Positions 26,258 to 35,583 of a DNA stretch of 64,000 nt are shown piece after piece. The stretch's first letter is position 1, and the number at the start of each line of letters is the position of its first letter. Source of the DNA: Sphingobacterium corticibacterium (GTDB lineage: Bacteria; Bacteroidota; Bacteroidia; Sphingobacteriales; Sphingobacteriaceae). The notes under the pieces are model-generated. The model was not told the DNA's origin. It did not search any database and worked only from the letters and a program-made list of their open reading frames with translations. Location: positions 124,001-188,000 of the forward strand of contig NZ_SGIT01000005.1 in NCBI RefSeq assembly GCF_004208525.1, read 5' to 3'. The position numbers and the translations under genes are program-made.

Positions 26258-28567
26258 ATGCTATTTACTGTTTTAACAGGGTTAATAACATCAAGCCTTC
26301 TCGTTCCTTTCGGCAAGATTATTAAGACGAAATGGAGTATTTTACTCCCGTTTATACCTGTAATTCTCTTTTTGTTCTATTTATGGCATGTGCCTGTCAT
26401 AGCGAACGGAACAAACGTTATCCAACACCTCGCTTGGGTTCCGAGTTTGGGCGTTAACTTTGACTTCCGTCTGGATGGTTTATCTTTACTTTTTGCGCTA
26501 TTAATTACCGGTATTGGAACAGCCATTTTCTTTTATGGTCGCAGTTATCTAAAAGGACATGTTTATTTTGACCGGTTTTTCGCTTATCTACTCCTTTTTA
26601 TGAGTGCTATGTTAGGCGTCGTACTTGCTAACAATATCCTGACATTATTTGTTTTCTGGGAACTGACCAGTATCAGTTCCTTTTTCCTCATCGGCTTCAA
26701 TAACGACAGCAAGGAATCCAGGAATAGTGCACTTACAGCACTTAGTATTACCGGATTAGGAGGCTTTTTCTTATTAGCAGGATTGGTGTTAGCGGGAAAT
26801 ATTGCAGATACATTCATCATTAGTGAACTATTTGCCCAACATGATAAAATTGCTAACCATCCGTTATACCCGCTAATTGTCGGACTGGTTTTTATTGGTG
26901 CTTTTACCAAATCAGCACAATTTCCATTCCATTTTTGGTTACCGGGTGCGATGAAAGCGCCTACGCCCGTATCTGCATATCTTCACTCGGCTACCATGGT
27001 CAAGGCCGGTATATATCTCTTGGCGCGTCTAACACCTGCGCTAGGTAGCACCGAGTTATGGAATACCACCCTGATGATTGTGGGCGGATTTACCATGGTA
27101 TATGCTGCCATACATTCTCTGTTTCGCACAGACCTAAAAGGCGTTTTAGCATACTCTACCATATCTGCACTGGGCATCTTAACGTTTTTATTAGGGATAG
27201 GTAGCGACCAAGCCATTATAGCAGCCAGCGTATTCATCTTGGTTCATGCGCTATATAAAGCTACACTGTTTATGGTTACGGGCATCATTGATCATGAGGC
27301 GCACACGCGTGATCTCACGAAATTAAGCGGATTGCGCAAGGTACTTATGCCGGTTTTCATCGCCGCATTATTAGCGGCGCTTTCCAGTGCCGGCCTTCCC
27401 TCAACATTCGGCTTTATCGGCAAGGACCTGATTTATGAAGCGACCTTACACTATCATCATAATTGGGCTATCTGGCTGACGGCATTGGCAGTCATCACCA
27501 ACATCGGTTTGGTAGCTGCAGGGTTTATGGCAGGAATAAAACCTTTTACCGGAAAATTACCTTCGGAATTTGAACAGGTACATCTCCCCTACAAATCCAT
27601 GTGGATCCCACCACTTATCCTCGCTTTATTGAGTCTGGCTTTTGGTATATTTCCCGGTATCGTTGGGGATTATTTCAACCACCAAACTGCCAATGCCATC
27701 GCGGGCCAAGAAACAAGCATGCATCTTAAGATATGGCATGGATTTAATACGGTACTCATTTTGAGCTTGGCTACGTTGGCAGCAGGTACCGTTGTCTATC
27801 TTTTAAATAAACCAAGTAGGGCTAAACTAGCGGCTATTGAGCAATTTAACAAGATTTCGCCACAACATATTATCAGCAATATTGCGAACGGTATTACACG
27901 ATTTTCCAGTGTATACACAAACGCCATCCATGACGGATACCTTCGTTCTTACCATCTTAAGATTATCCTTTTTGCCGAACTCTTGCTAGCGTATAAACTC
28001 TGGTTAGGTGGCCCCATCCAAATTGACTTTGAAAACCTGACACCGTTGTCATGGTACGAAGTCGGTATCGTGGCGATGTTAATAGGGGCATTGTATATTA
28101 TCGTAACGACCAGGTCTCGTCTAACATCTGTGGTGTCGACAAGCGTTATCGGATATTGTATCTGTTTGCTTTTCGTATTCTATAGTGCACCAGATTTAGC
28201 GATGACACAATTTACCATTGATACGCTGACCACGGTATTGTTTGTATTGGTTTTATACAAGCTTCCACCTTTTATTAATTTCGTACGCCAAGGAATATTG
28301 ATACGGGACGCCATCGTAGCCTTAGGCTTCGGCGTTATTATTTCGCTTATAGCCTTACGGGTATTATACGAACCCAACACCACGGCTATCAGTGATTTTT
28401 ACGGCGAAAATGCTTATCTGCTGGCGAAAGGAAAAAATGTGGTCAACGTGATTTTGGTAGATTTCCGTGGAATGGATACGATGTTTGAAACTGTCGTACT
28501 GTCTATAGCCGCATTAGGCGTTTATAGTTTAATTAAATTACGGTTGAAATCGTCAGAGAAGGAATAA
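26258..28567 (+). CDS. mnhA: Mrp antiporter subunit A
   Basis: 769 residues from the ATG at 26258 (a TTG at 26201 lies in the acs terminator). Largest subunit of the seven-part Mrp Na+(K+)/H+ antiporter, related to complex I NuoL. Key features: FVFWELTSISSFFLIGF (Glu of the TM5 region, about 132), KSAQFPFHFWLPGAMKAPTPVSA-type motif (about 211), HSATMVKAGIYLLARL, LVHALYKATLFM, and a C-terminal MbhE/DUF4040-like part with SAPDLAMTQFTIDTLTTVLF (about 645). First gene of mnhABCDEFG. Confidence 0.93.
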   Translation: MLFTVLTGLITSSLLVPFGKIIKTKWSILLPFIPVILFLFYLWHVPVIANGTNVIQHLAWVPSLGVNFDFRLDGLSLLFALLITGIGTAIFFYGRSYLKGHVYFDRFFAYLLLFMSAMLGVVLANNILTLFVFWELTSISSFFLIGFNNDSKESRNSALTALSITGLGGFFLLAGLVLAGNIADTFIISELFAQHDKIANHPLYPLIVGLVFIGAFTKSAQFPFHFWLPGAMKAPTPVSAYLHSATMVKAGIYLLARLTPALGSTELWNTTLMIVGGFTMVYAAIHSLFRTDLKGVLAYSTISALGILTFLLGIGSDQAIIAASVFILVHALYKATLFMVTGIIDHEAHTRDLTKLSGLRKVLMPVFIAALLAALSSAGLPSTFGFIGKDLIYEATLHYHHNWAIWLTALAVITNIGLVAAGFMAGIKPFTGKLPSEFEQVHLPYKSMWIPPLILALLSLAFGIFPGIVGDYFNHQTANAIAGQETSMHLKIWHGFNTVLILSLATLAAGTVVYLLNKPSRAKLAAIEQFNKISPQHIISNIANGITRFSSVYTNAIHDGYLRSYHLKIILFAELLLAYKLWLGGPIQIDFENLTPLSWYEVGIVAMLIGALYIIVTTRSRLTSVVSTSVIGYCICLLFVFYSAPDLAMTQFTIDTLTTVLFVLVLYKLPPFINFVRQGILIRDAIVALGFGVIISLIALRVLYEPNTTAISDFYGENAYLLAKGKNVVNVILVDFRGMDTMFETVVLSIAALGVYSLIKLRLKSSEKE

Positions 28568-28579
28568 AAAACAAAAAAT

Positions 28580-28990
28580 ATGAAGAGTGCTATATTACAG
28601 ACAGCTACCCGGTATTTACTCCCGATATTGCTGTTATTTTCATTTTTCTTGCTTCTACGCGGACACTACTATCCTGGCGGTGGTTTTGTGGGCGGGTTAG
28701 TAGCTTCTATCGCATTTGTACTCCATAGCTTTGCTAACGGCACCGAAAACACCATGAAAATCCTTCGGTATAAGCCGTTATCGTTAATCCCTATTGGCCT
28801 TGCCGTATCTGCGGTGAGTGTTACCTTTCCATTGTTGCTCGGATTTCCGCCCATGACCGGCCTGTGGTTTGAAGAACCTATTCCCGTCATCGGTATGATT
28901 GGCTCCGCGCTATTTTTCGACCTAGGGGTCTATCTAGTCGTGATTGGCGTCGTATTAACTATCTTATTTACCATAGCGCTAAACGATTAA
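28580..28990 (+). CDS. mnhB: Mrp antiporter subunit B
   Basis: 136 residues, four membrane segments. The MnhB motif LLRGHYYPGGGFVGGLVAS (about 23-41) is intact. 12 bp after mnhA. Confidence 0.92.
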   Translation: MKSAILQTATRYLLPILLLFSFFLLLRGHYYPGGGFVGGLVASIAFVLHSFANGTENTMKILRYKPLSLIPIGLAVSAVSVTFPLLLGFPPMTGLWFEEPIPVIGMIGSALFFDLGVYLVVIGVVLTILFTIALND

Positions 28991-28991
28991 T

Positions 28992-29348
28992 ATGGAATTA
29001 CTATTGGTTTTAATATTAGGCTTATTATATGCGGCGGGCGTATATCTCATTCTGCGACGAAGTATGGTTAAGCTTCTCTTGGGTATTATATTATGGGGTA
29101 ACGGCGCAAATATTTTGATTTTCGTCTTGGGGAAGATTACCAAAGGAAGTCCTCCGGTTATTGATGGCGCATACAAAGTTTTTCAAGACGTTTATGCCGA
29201 TCCCATACCTCAAGCGTTAATTTTAACCGCTATCGTCATTAGTTTTGGTTTAACTTCCTTTGCGATTGTACTGCTTAAACGCGTGTATGCATTAGTCGAT
29301 TCAGATGATTTGGACGATTTAAACACACCTGAAGAAGAAGATATATGA
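28992..29348 (+). CDS. mnhC: Mrp antiporter subunit C
   Basis: 118 residues, NuoK-like with three membrane segments: LLYAAGVYLILRRSMVKLL, GIILWGNGANILIFVLG, then DPIPQALILTAIVISFGLT (about 70-88), the hallmark of MnhC. Acidic C-terminal tail. Overlaps mnhD by 4 bp (ATGA). Confidence 0.92.
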   Translation: MELLLVLILGLLYAAGVYLILRRSMVKLLLGIILWGNGANILIFVLGKITKGSPPVIDGAYKVFQDVYADPIPQALILTAIVISFGLTSFAIVLLKRVYALVDSDDLDDLNTPEEEDI

Positions 29349-30856
29349 TAGACAACCATATTTTAGCACCTATTTTTGTGCAATTATTTACGGCCATCAT
29401 CCAACTTATGTTTTGGAGAAAAACGCTTACCCAACGTTATTTAAGCGTAGGAGGGAGTTTGGTTGGCCTTATGGTCGCTTTCCGTCTGTTCGGGCGCGTA
29501 AAAGAAAGTGGTATTCTGACGTTGAATGCCGCAAACTGGGATGCCCCTTTCGGAATTGTGTTTGTTGCGGATTTACTGAGTGTCACCTTGGTGTTGCTTA
29601 CCTCTATTGCTTGTTTTGCAGTCTCCATTTTTTCTTCGGTCGGGCTTAGCCGACAACGGATGCTCTACGGATACTTCCCTATTTTTCATTTTCTTATTAT
29701 GGGGTTACACGGTGCATTCCTAACGGGGGATATCTTTAACCTGTATGTATATTTTGAGGTTATTATTATTTCTTCTTTTGTATTGATGACCTTAGGGGGA
29801 AGAAAAGCTCAACTGGAGGGCGCCGTCAAATATATGGCGATGAATATTCTGGCATCCATGTTTTTTCTGACGGGAATTGGTATTCTCTATGGCATAACCG
29901 GCTCGCTTAATATGGCTGACTTGTCCATTCGAATCCAAGAAGTGCAAAACAAAGCACTCATCGGTATTACATCCTGTTTTTTCATTATTGGTTTCGGTAT
30001 TAAGTCGGCCGTATTCCCATTATACTATTGGTTGCCGTCTTCCTACCACACGCCTCCTTCAGCGGTTGCTGCAACGTTTGGGGGGTTATTAACAAAAGTA
30101 GGAATCTACGCTATGCTGCGTGTCTTTAGCCTAATTTTTGTTCCAGACGAATTTACACGAACCCTCTTAATGGTCATCGCCGTATTAACGATCTTAACAG
30201 GAGCATTTGGTGCACTTATAAAAACGAATATACGGCGTTTATTCTCTTATCTCATCGTGTGCCATATTGGTTTTATGGTTGGAGGTATTGCCATGTTTAG
30301 TAAGATAGCGCTTATGGGAGCTGTATTTTACCTGATACATGATATTATGGTGAAAACCAACATGTTTCTCATCGCCGGACTCATCCGTCAACTAGGAGGG
30401 ACAATGGATATGGGCAAATTAGGTGGTTTATATCGCGATTATCCAAAAATATCGCTCCTTATCGCCATTGTCTTATTCTCCTTAGTAGGAATACCACCCT
30501 TATCGGGATTTTGGCCAAAAATCTTTCTTTTTCAAGAAGCCTTCGCTCAACACCAATACTTCTACGTCGCAGCCTTAATCATCGGTAGCTTTGTGACACT
30601 ATACGTTATTGCTAAAATGTGGTCGGAAGTATTTTGGAAAAACCCACCAACGGAGGAAGAAATAGACAATCGTTTCGCTCCTATGCCCCCGTATAAAAAA
30701 ATTTTAATGGTATTACCGATCGCCCTATTGGCGCTTGTAACACTTTATATAGGATTAAATGCGGAAGCTATTGTTAAAGTAGCAGATACAATATCGACAC
30801 AGTTAATCGACCCTTCAGCATATATTGATGCTGTTTTGGGCAACAAAACGGATTAA
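29345..30856 (+). CDS. mnhD: Mrp antiporter subunit D
   Basis: 503 residues, NuoM/N-like. YVYFEVIIISSFVLMTLGG (key Glu, about 137), GIKSAVFPLYYWLPSSYHTPPSA-type region (about 218; Lys and the proline-rich loop) and HDIMVKTNMFLIAGLI (about 333) match the proton-channel subunit. Overlaps mnhC by 4 bp. Confidence 0.93.
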   Translation: MIDNHILAPIFVQLFTAIIQLMFWRKTLTQRYLSVGGSLVGLMVAFRLFGRVKESGILTLNAANWDAPFGIVFVADLLSVTLVLLTSIACFAVSIFSSVGLSRQRMLYGYFPIFHFLIMGLHGAFLTGDIFNLYVYFEVIIISSFVLMTLGGRKAQLEGAVKYMAMNILASMFFLTGIGILYGITGSLNMADLSIRIQEVQNKALIGITSCFFIIGFGIKSAVFPLYYWLPSSYHTPPSAVAATFGGLLTKVGIYAMLRVFSLIFVPDEFTRTLLMVIAVLTILTGAFGALIKTNIRRLFSYLIVCHIGFMVGGIAMFSKIALMGAVFYLIHDIMVKTNMFLIAGLIRQLGGTMDMGKLGGLYRDYPKISLLIAIVLFSLVGIPPLSGFWPKIFLFQEAFAQHQYFYVAALIIGSFVTLYVIAKMWSEVFWKNPPTEEEIDNRFAPMPPYKKILMVLPIALLALVTLYIGLNAEAIVKVADTISTQLIDPSAYIDAVLGNKTD

Positions 30857-30859
30857 GAT

Positions 30860-31336
30860 ATGATTAAGAATTTTTTAATGAACCTGCTGCTCTCGGCGAT
30901 ATGGGTAGCACTTACGGGTTCTCTTTATTACACCAACTTCTTGTTCGGGTTCATGCTCGGCTTCTTCATCCTATGGATCATGAATCGCAACGAAGCAGAT
31001 CAACGATATTTTTATCGGGTTCCGAAAATTATAAGCTTTGCTTTTTACTTTCTTTATGAAATCATAAAAGCAAATGTGCAGGTGGCGTTTGATGTGATTA
31101 CACCGAAATATTTCTTTAAACCCGGGATCGTTAAATATCCGATGAGTGCCCGGACAGATTTTGAGATAAATTTATTGTCGACCATGATCTCGCTGACGCC
31201 AGGCACACTCATTGTGGACATTAGTGACGACAAGAAAACGATTTATATTCACGTGATGTACTTAACAGATCCGGAGACATTTGTCAGACAGACACAAACT
31301 GGTTTGGAGAGGAGACTATTAGCGATTTTAAGATGA
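30860..31336 (+). CDS. mnhE: Mrp antiporter subunit E
   Basis: 158 residues: two N-terminal membrane segments, an amphipathic middle (FLYEIIKANVQVAFDVITP, about 62) and a soluble C-terminal domain with STMISLTPGTLIVDISDD (about 107), the MnhE signature. Overlaps mnhF by 4 bp. Confidence 0.92.
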   Translation: MIKNFLMNLLLSAIWVALTGSLYYTNFLFGFMLGFFILWIMNRNEADQRYFYRVPKIISFAFYFLYEIIKANVQVAFDVITPKYFFKPGIVKYPMSARTDFEINLLSTMISLTPGTLIVDISDDKKTIYIHVMYLTDPETFVRQTQTGLERRLLAILR

Positions 31337-31608
31337 TTACACTAGAAGCCTATTTCGACTACGTTATCCTTCCGATATTAGCGATCTCTGTTATGTTGGT
31401 ATTCATCCGGCTGTTCAAAGGCCCTGCGGTAGTAGACCGTGTAGTAGCACTGGACTTGATCATCACAACAGGTATCGGGATTATAACCGTTTACAGCATC
31501 CGTTCTAATCAAGAGGTTTTTTTGGATGTAGCCATTATTCTTGCCCTAATTGCCTTCTTAGGCACGGTGGCTTTTGCTTATTATATAGAAAAACAAAAAG
31601 ATGATTGA
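31333..31608 (+). CDS. mnhF: Mrp antiporter subunit F
   Basis: 91 residues, three membrane segments. FKGPAVVDRVVALDLI (about 29-44) is the MnhF signature with its conserved Asp. Overlaps mnhG by 8 bp. Confidence 0.92.
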   Translation: MITLEAYFDYVILPILAISVMLVFIRLFKGPAVVDRVVALDLIITTGIGIITVYSIRSNQEVFLDVAIILALIAFLGTVAFAYYIEKQKDD

Positions 31609-32014
31609 TATTGTATTAGCCCTTTTAAGTACGGTAGGCGCACTTTCTATTTTATTTGCATCTATCGGCATATTGCGCATGCCAGATTTCTATTTACGCT
31701 TGTCCGTAACGGTGAAAGCCTCCACCTTGGGAGTAGGTTTATTACTCATTTGCGCCGCCATCATGTTCCCCGATGTATCGGTGACTACCAAAGCTATTGC
31801 TATTATTTTCTTTTTGATTATTACCGCTCCTATCGGTGCTCATATGATTGGTAGAGCTGCTTATTTCACGGGCACACCACTCTGGAAAGGTACTATTGTT
31901 GATGAACTTGCCGGCATGTACAACGAAGAAACCCATGAATTGGACAGTGAAGACGACGATGATGAAGATGATGATACACCCAATATCGCTAAAACGGAGG
32001 AAGAAACAGAATAG
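31601..32014 (+). CDS. mnhG: Mrp antiporter subunit G
   Basis: 137 residues, three membrane segments and GILRMPDFYLRLSVTVKAST (about 23-42), then TAPIGAHMIGRAAY. The last about 35 residues are a strongly acidic tail (Glu/Asp run) seen here on both G and C. Ends the Mrp operon six bases before the convergent lactonase stop, with no obvious terminator between them. Confidence 0.92.
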   Translation: MIDIVLALLSTVGALSILFASIGILRMPDFYLRLSVTVKASTLGVGLLLICAAIMFPDVSVTTKAIAIIFFLIITAPIGAHMIGRAAYFTGTPLWKGTIVDELAGMYNEETHELDSEDDDDEDDDTPNIAKTEEETE

Positions 32015-32020
32015 AGAAGT

Positions 32021-33109
32021 TTAAAAAACAATACAAACAGGGGTTGATACCTCAATTTGTTTACCTGTATCTTTTAGTTCGCCGGTTTCCATATTACGTT
32101 CAAAAACCGTTATATTATTTGTCTTCTGATTCGCAACAAGCAAAAAACGGCCATCAGGAGATAAATTGAAGTTCCGAGGCCCTTCACCCCCAGTAGGATA
32201 CACTTTTTTACGTTCCAGCTTACCCGATTTATCTATTGCAAATAATGTAATGGTGTTGGCATCACCACGATTGGTTGCATAGATGAATTTTCCATCCGCA
32301 GAACGCTTTATCTCTGCGGCACCATTATCTCCCTCGAAGCCATCTTCGTTGATGGAAATCGTATCTACCAAGATCCAATTTTCGCCATTCTTTTCATAAT
32401 GGGCAATCTTAGCCGTCATCTCTAACAATACATAACTATTTTTCCCATGCTCATCAAATACCAAATGGCGGGGACCACCTCCCGCTGGGGTTGACAAATG
32501 ACCTTCTTCTATTAAACGGTAGTTATTATTTGTATCTACCCGATACACGGTGACCATATCTGTTCCCAGATTTTGTACATAGACATGCTTTTCATCCGGA
32601 GTGAAGAAAGCAGAATGTACATGCGAGGCTTCTTGCCTTGCGCTATCCGGTCCCGTTCCCTCCTGTTGGATGTGCTGTATCTTCTCTACCAGTCCCCCAT
32701 TTTCCCCCAAGCGGTACACCGATAAGGATCCTCCACCATAATTAGAAACAACAGCAAGGGGATGGCGCTTGCTCACCGCGACATGGCAGGGATAACTTCC
32801 GCCGGTAGGCATGGCATCTACAAAAGACAATATATCCCCATCAAAAGTGAAAACGGACAATGCAGCGGTACTATCGCCCGTTTCGTTTACGGCATACAAC
32901 ATATCCCCCTTTGCTGATCTCGTCAAGAAGGACGGATGCTCGCTAGCGGTAGATGAATACATCGTCGCCTCTCCACTTTGTTGGTCAAACATATATAAAT
33001 AGATCCCCTGACTCCCCGCATGGGTATACGTGCCGATAAACATCGGAATTTCCTGCGCCATCGCCAATTGTGTAAAACATCCCAACAGGATGATCATGGA
33101 TATTTTCAT
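32021..33109 (-). CDS. Secreted lactonase-family beta-propeller (Pgl/YbhE-like)
   Basis: 362 residues from the ATG at 33109, chosen because a signal peptide (MKISMIILLGCFTQLAMAQ) starts there. Seven-bladed propeller of the 6-phosphogluconolactonase/lactonase family: FIGTYTHAGSQGIYLYMF, GSYPCHVAVSKRHPLAVVSNYGGGS (about 104), EASHVHSAFFTPDEKHVYV, GGGPRHLVFD, GEGPRNFNLSPDGRFLLVANQ. An exported location makes a role in central pentose-phosphate metabolism doubtful; the substrate is more likely an extracytoplasmic lactone. Confidence 0.83.
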   Translation of the reverse strand: MKISMIILLGCFTQLAMAQEIPMFIGTYTHAGSQGIYLYMFDQQSGEATMYSSTASEHPSFLTRSAKGDMLYAVNETGDSTAALSVFTFDGDILSFVDAMPTGGSYPCHVAVSKRHPLAVVSNYGGGSLSVYRLGENGGLVEKIQHIQQEGTGPDSARQEASHVHSAFFTPDEKHVYVQNLGTDMVTVYRVDTNNNYRLIEEGHLSTPAGGGPRHLVFDEHGKNSYVLLEMTAKIAHYEKNGENWILVDTISINEDGFEGDNGAAEIKRSADGKFIYATNRGDANTITLFAIDKSGKLERKKVYPTGGEGPRNFNLSPDGRFLLVANQKTNNITVFERNMETGELKDTGKQIEVSTPVCIVF

Positions 33110-33262
33110 ATTGCTGTATTTACGGATAACCGTTACTAAATTACATATTTTTCTGCTACGATAATATATTTGATGACAGCGGAGCGCAAAATCCAAGACA
33201 ACTTTTTAACATTTTTAACAGTTTTGCAGACAAAGTACCTACAAAAATCCGGTTATTTATGG

Positions 33263-33270
33263 TAATTTTG
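33263..33270 (+). promoter_or_regulatory. -7 box upstream of surA
   Basis: TAATTTTG matches TAnnTTTG at all fixed positions, 21 bases before the surA ATG. No TTTG at the matching -33 position; the nearest (33223-33226) is 36 bases away. Confidence 0.35.
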
Positions 33271-33291
33271 CGGAGTATCGATGCAACATTT

Positions 33292-34665
33292 ATGATGAAG
33301 AAATATATAAGTTTACTGGGAATAGCGATGATGTCTATCATCTACTTGCAATCCGTGTATGGCCAAGGGAGACTGGTAGACCGTGTGGTTGCCACCGTCG
33401 GATCCAGCATTATTTTGCAATCAGATGTAGAAATGCAATATGCTCAATATTTGGCGCAGGGTGAAAAGCCGAATGAGGAGATGAAATGTTTCGTCTTACA
33501 ACAGCTCCTGACGCAAAAGCTATTATCCCAGCAGGCAGCGATCGACTCTATAGAAGTGTCCGAATCAGAGGTTGACGACAACCTAAATAGACGGATGCAA
33601 ATGATGGTAAGACAAGCCGGCGGAAAGGAACGGCTGGAAGAATTTTTAAATCGTTCCCTTCTGCAATATAAAGAAGAAATGCGTTCCAATGTGGCCGAAC
33701 AGCTGAAAGCCGAAAGGATGCGTCATACTATCGTATCTACCATAAATGTAACACCCGCCGAAGTCAAACAATATTTTGAAAGTTTAGACCAGGATAGCCT
33801 TCCCTATTTTGATACGGAAGTAGAAATCGGCGAGATTGTCATCAAACCAGAATTAACCAAGGAAGAAAAAGAGCAATTCAGGAAAAAAGCTGAAGGTTAT
33901 AGACAACAAGTATTAAATGGCTCTGATTTTGGGACAGTGGCCCGTCTGTATTCAGAGGACGGTTCAGCTCCATATGGTGGTGAGCTGGGGTTTGCCACGC
34001 GCGACCACTATGTCAAAGAGTTTTCAGCTATGGCTTTTAAACTTAAAGAAGGTGAAGTTTCGCCGGTATTCGAAACCCAGTTTGGCTTCCACTTTTTACA
34101 GGTTCTACAGCGGCGAGGAGAAGAAGTCAATGTGCGGCACGTATTGATAAAGAAGAAAGCCACATCATCCAGTTTACAACGTGCAAAAGCAAAAATAGAC
34201 AGTATTTATGAAAAAGTGTCGGAAGGCAAATTGGCTTTCCACACCGCGGCGTCGTTGCACTCCGATGCCAACGAAACAAAATATGCTGGAGGGATGATGA
34301 CAAACCCAGAAGACAATTCCCCTTTAATTCCCATCAATAGAATGGATAAGGAGACATTTACCGCGATTGATCCGCTGGAAGTTGGGCAATATTCTAAGTC
34401 GTTCCTATCCGCAGATCAGACAGGAGAGCAGGTTTACAAATTCGTCTATCTTAAATCTCGCATTGCACCACACAAAGCAAATTTAGGACAAGATTTTGCT
34501 AAGATACAGGAAGCAGCGAGCCAAGATAAGGTAAACAGAAAACTTAGTGAATGGTTTGAACAACGTAAAGAAAATACTTTTATTGATATTAATGAGGATT
34601 TCCTGAGATGTGATGTTCTAAAACCTTGGATGGAAGAAAACAAAGAAATTCTAGCAAACAAATAA
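33292..34665 (+). CDS. surA: Periplasmic peptidyl-prolyl isomerase / chaperone, SurA-like
   Basis: About 457 residues from the first of two adjacent ATGs (33292, 33295). Signal peptide ending near VYGQ, then a SurA N-terminal chaperone domain (VDRVVATVGSSIILQSDVEMQ, about 30), then a parvulin domain (about 180-280) with FGTVARLYSEDGSAPYGGELG and FETQFGFHFLQVL, and a second, more diverged parvulin-like region (about 285-410). Assists outer-membrane protein folding. The stop codon forms part of the terminator stem. Confidence 0.88.
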   Translation: MMKKYISLLGIAMMSIIYLQSVYGQGRLVDRVVATVGSSIILQSDVEMQYAQYLAQGEKPNEEMKCFVLQQLLTQKLLSQQAAIDSIEVSESEVDDNLNRRMQMMVRQAGGKERLEEFLNRSLLQYKEEMRSNVAEQLKAERMRHTIVSTINVTPAEVKQYFESLDQDSLPYFDTEVEIGEIVIKPELTKEEKEQFRKKAEGYRQQVLNGSDFGTVARLYSEDGSAPYGGELGFATRDHYVKEFSAMAFKLKEGEVSPVFETQFGFHFLQVLQRRGEEVNVRHVLIKKKATSSSLQRAKAKIDSIYEKVSEGKLAFHTAASLHSDANETKYAGGMMTNPEDNSPLIPINRMDKETFTAIDPLEVGQYSKSFLSADQTGEQVYKFVYLKSRIAPHKANLGQDFAKIQEAASQDKVNRKLSEWFEQRKENTFIDINEDFLRCDVLKPWMEENKEILANK

Positions 34666-34690
34666 AAAAGAGGCAAATGCCTCTTTTTTA
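34663..34690. terminator. Bidirectional intrinsic terminator, surA / NTF2-like gene
   Basis: TA6GAGGCA (34663-34675) and TGCCTCT6A (34678-34690) are perfect complements, giving a 13-bp palindrome with a tiny loop and A/U runs on both sides. Both convergent stop codons (34663-34665 and 34688-34690) are part of the stem. Confidence 0.88.
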
Positions 34691-35557
34691 TCGCTCAAAC
34701 ATCATCTCTATAATAACCCGCCATTGATAATCATCTTTCAATTGCCAAATACGGATATAGTTAAAATTAACAACCTTTTCTTTGGACCGTACAGTTGCCG
34801 TTCCGGAAGTGTACGCATATTCTCCGCTATAAGCACGCCCCACCCCAGAAGGATCTGTCGTGATTTCTATTCGCTTTTTCTTTAGAAAAGCAAGCACATT
34901 TTTCTTACCTTCTATTTCTGTCTCCCAAGGATAATAATAACGTACGTCGTCGGCAAGAAATTCATTGAATGCCGCTTCATTATTTGCTTTTAAGATCGTA
35001 GAAAAGAGTTCGTCACTTTGGGTTACAACCTCCTCCCGTTGCTGCAAACGTACTTTGGAACGATGCTTTAAGTACCAAGAATCATCCGGTTCATAAAATA
35101 CGAGGTCTGATTTGGAACCTTTTCCAAAATTCTCCACTTCAGCCCGTATATGCACTTTCCAATTTCCTTTCCGGTCACGACGCCAAACCGTAAGGTATTG
35201 TCCATATCTTTTTATTGCACCTACCTTTTGAAACTCCATAGGTCCGGATGTCACACCCCAATCTAAGCTTTTGGAAACCAACGCAAAATTAGGCTCCCAA
35301 GACATAACATCGGGTATATTCGGTCGGTTATTCAGGTAATTTATAGCATTTACCGGTGACGGAACATATAAGGTAGACTCTTTGTCTACGATCGACGTAA
35401 GCGCTTTGTGTGGATTCTCTCTTTTTGCTATATTAGCCGCTGTCCGATCTGCACTGATCAAGCTTCCTACTTTCCCCGGTAACTGTGCATGTACAATAGA
35501 CGATGTACCAAAATATGCGACGACGGCTAGTAACCAATAGACTTTTATCAATTTCAT
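34688..35557 (-). CDS. Secreted NTF2-like (SnoaL/DUF4440-type) protein
   Basis: 289 residues from the ATG at 35557, where a signal peptide begins (MKLIKVYWLLAVVAYFGTSS... ending near VHAQ). Longer frame to 35599 would overlap cysS by 16 bp and lacks a signal-like start. The body appears to be two NTF2-like halves; the second ends with the characteristic FNYIRIWQLKDDYQWRVIIE strand pair (about 265). No catalytic residues recognised. Follows cysS and is probably co-transcribed with it. Confidence 0.7.
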   Translation of the reverse strand: MKLIKVYWLLAVVAYFGTSSIVHAQLPGKVGSLISADRTAANIAKRENPHKALTSIVDKESTLYVPSPVNAINYLNNRPNIPDVMSWEPNFALVSKSLDWGVTSGPMEFQKVGAIKRYGQYLTVWRRDRKGNWKVHIRAEVENFGKGSKSDLVFYEPDDSWYLKHRSKVRLQQREEVVTQSDELFSTILKANNEAAFNEFLADDVRYYYPWETEIEGKKNVLAFLKKKRIEITTDPSGVGRAYSGEYAYTSGTATVRSKEKVVNFNYIRIWQLKDDYQWRVIIEMMFER

Positions 35558-35583
35558 TAAATTACTGTTTTCGTCCTTTACAA

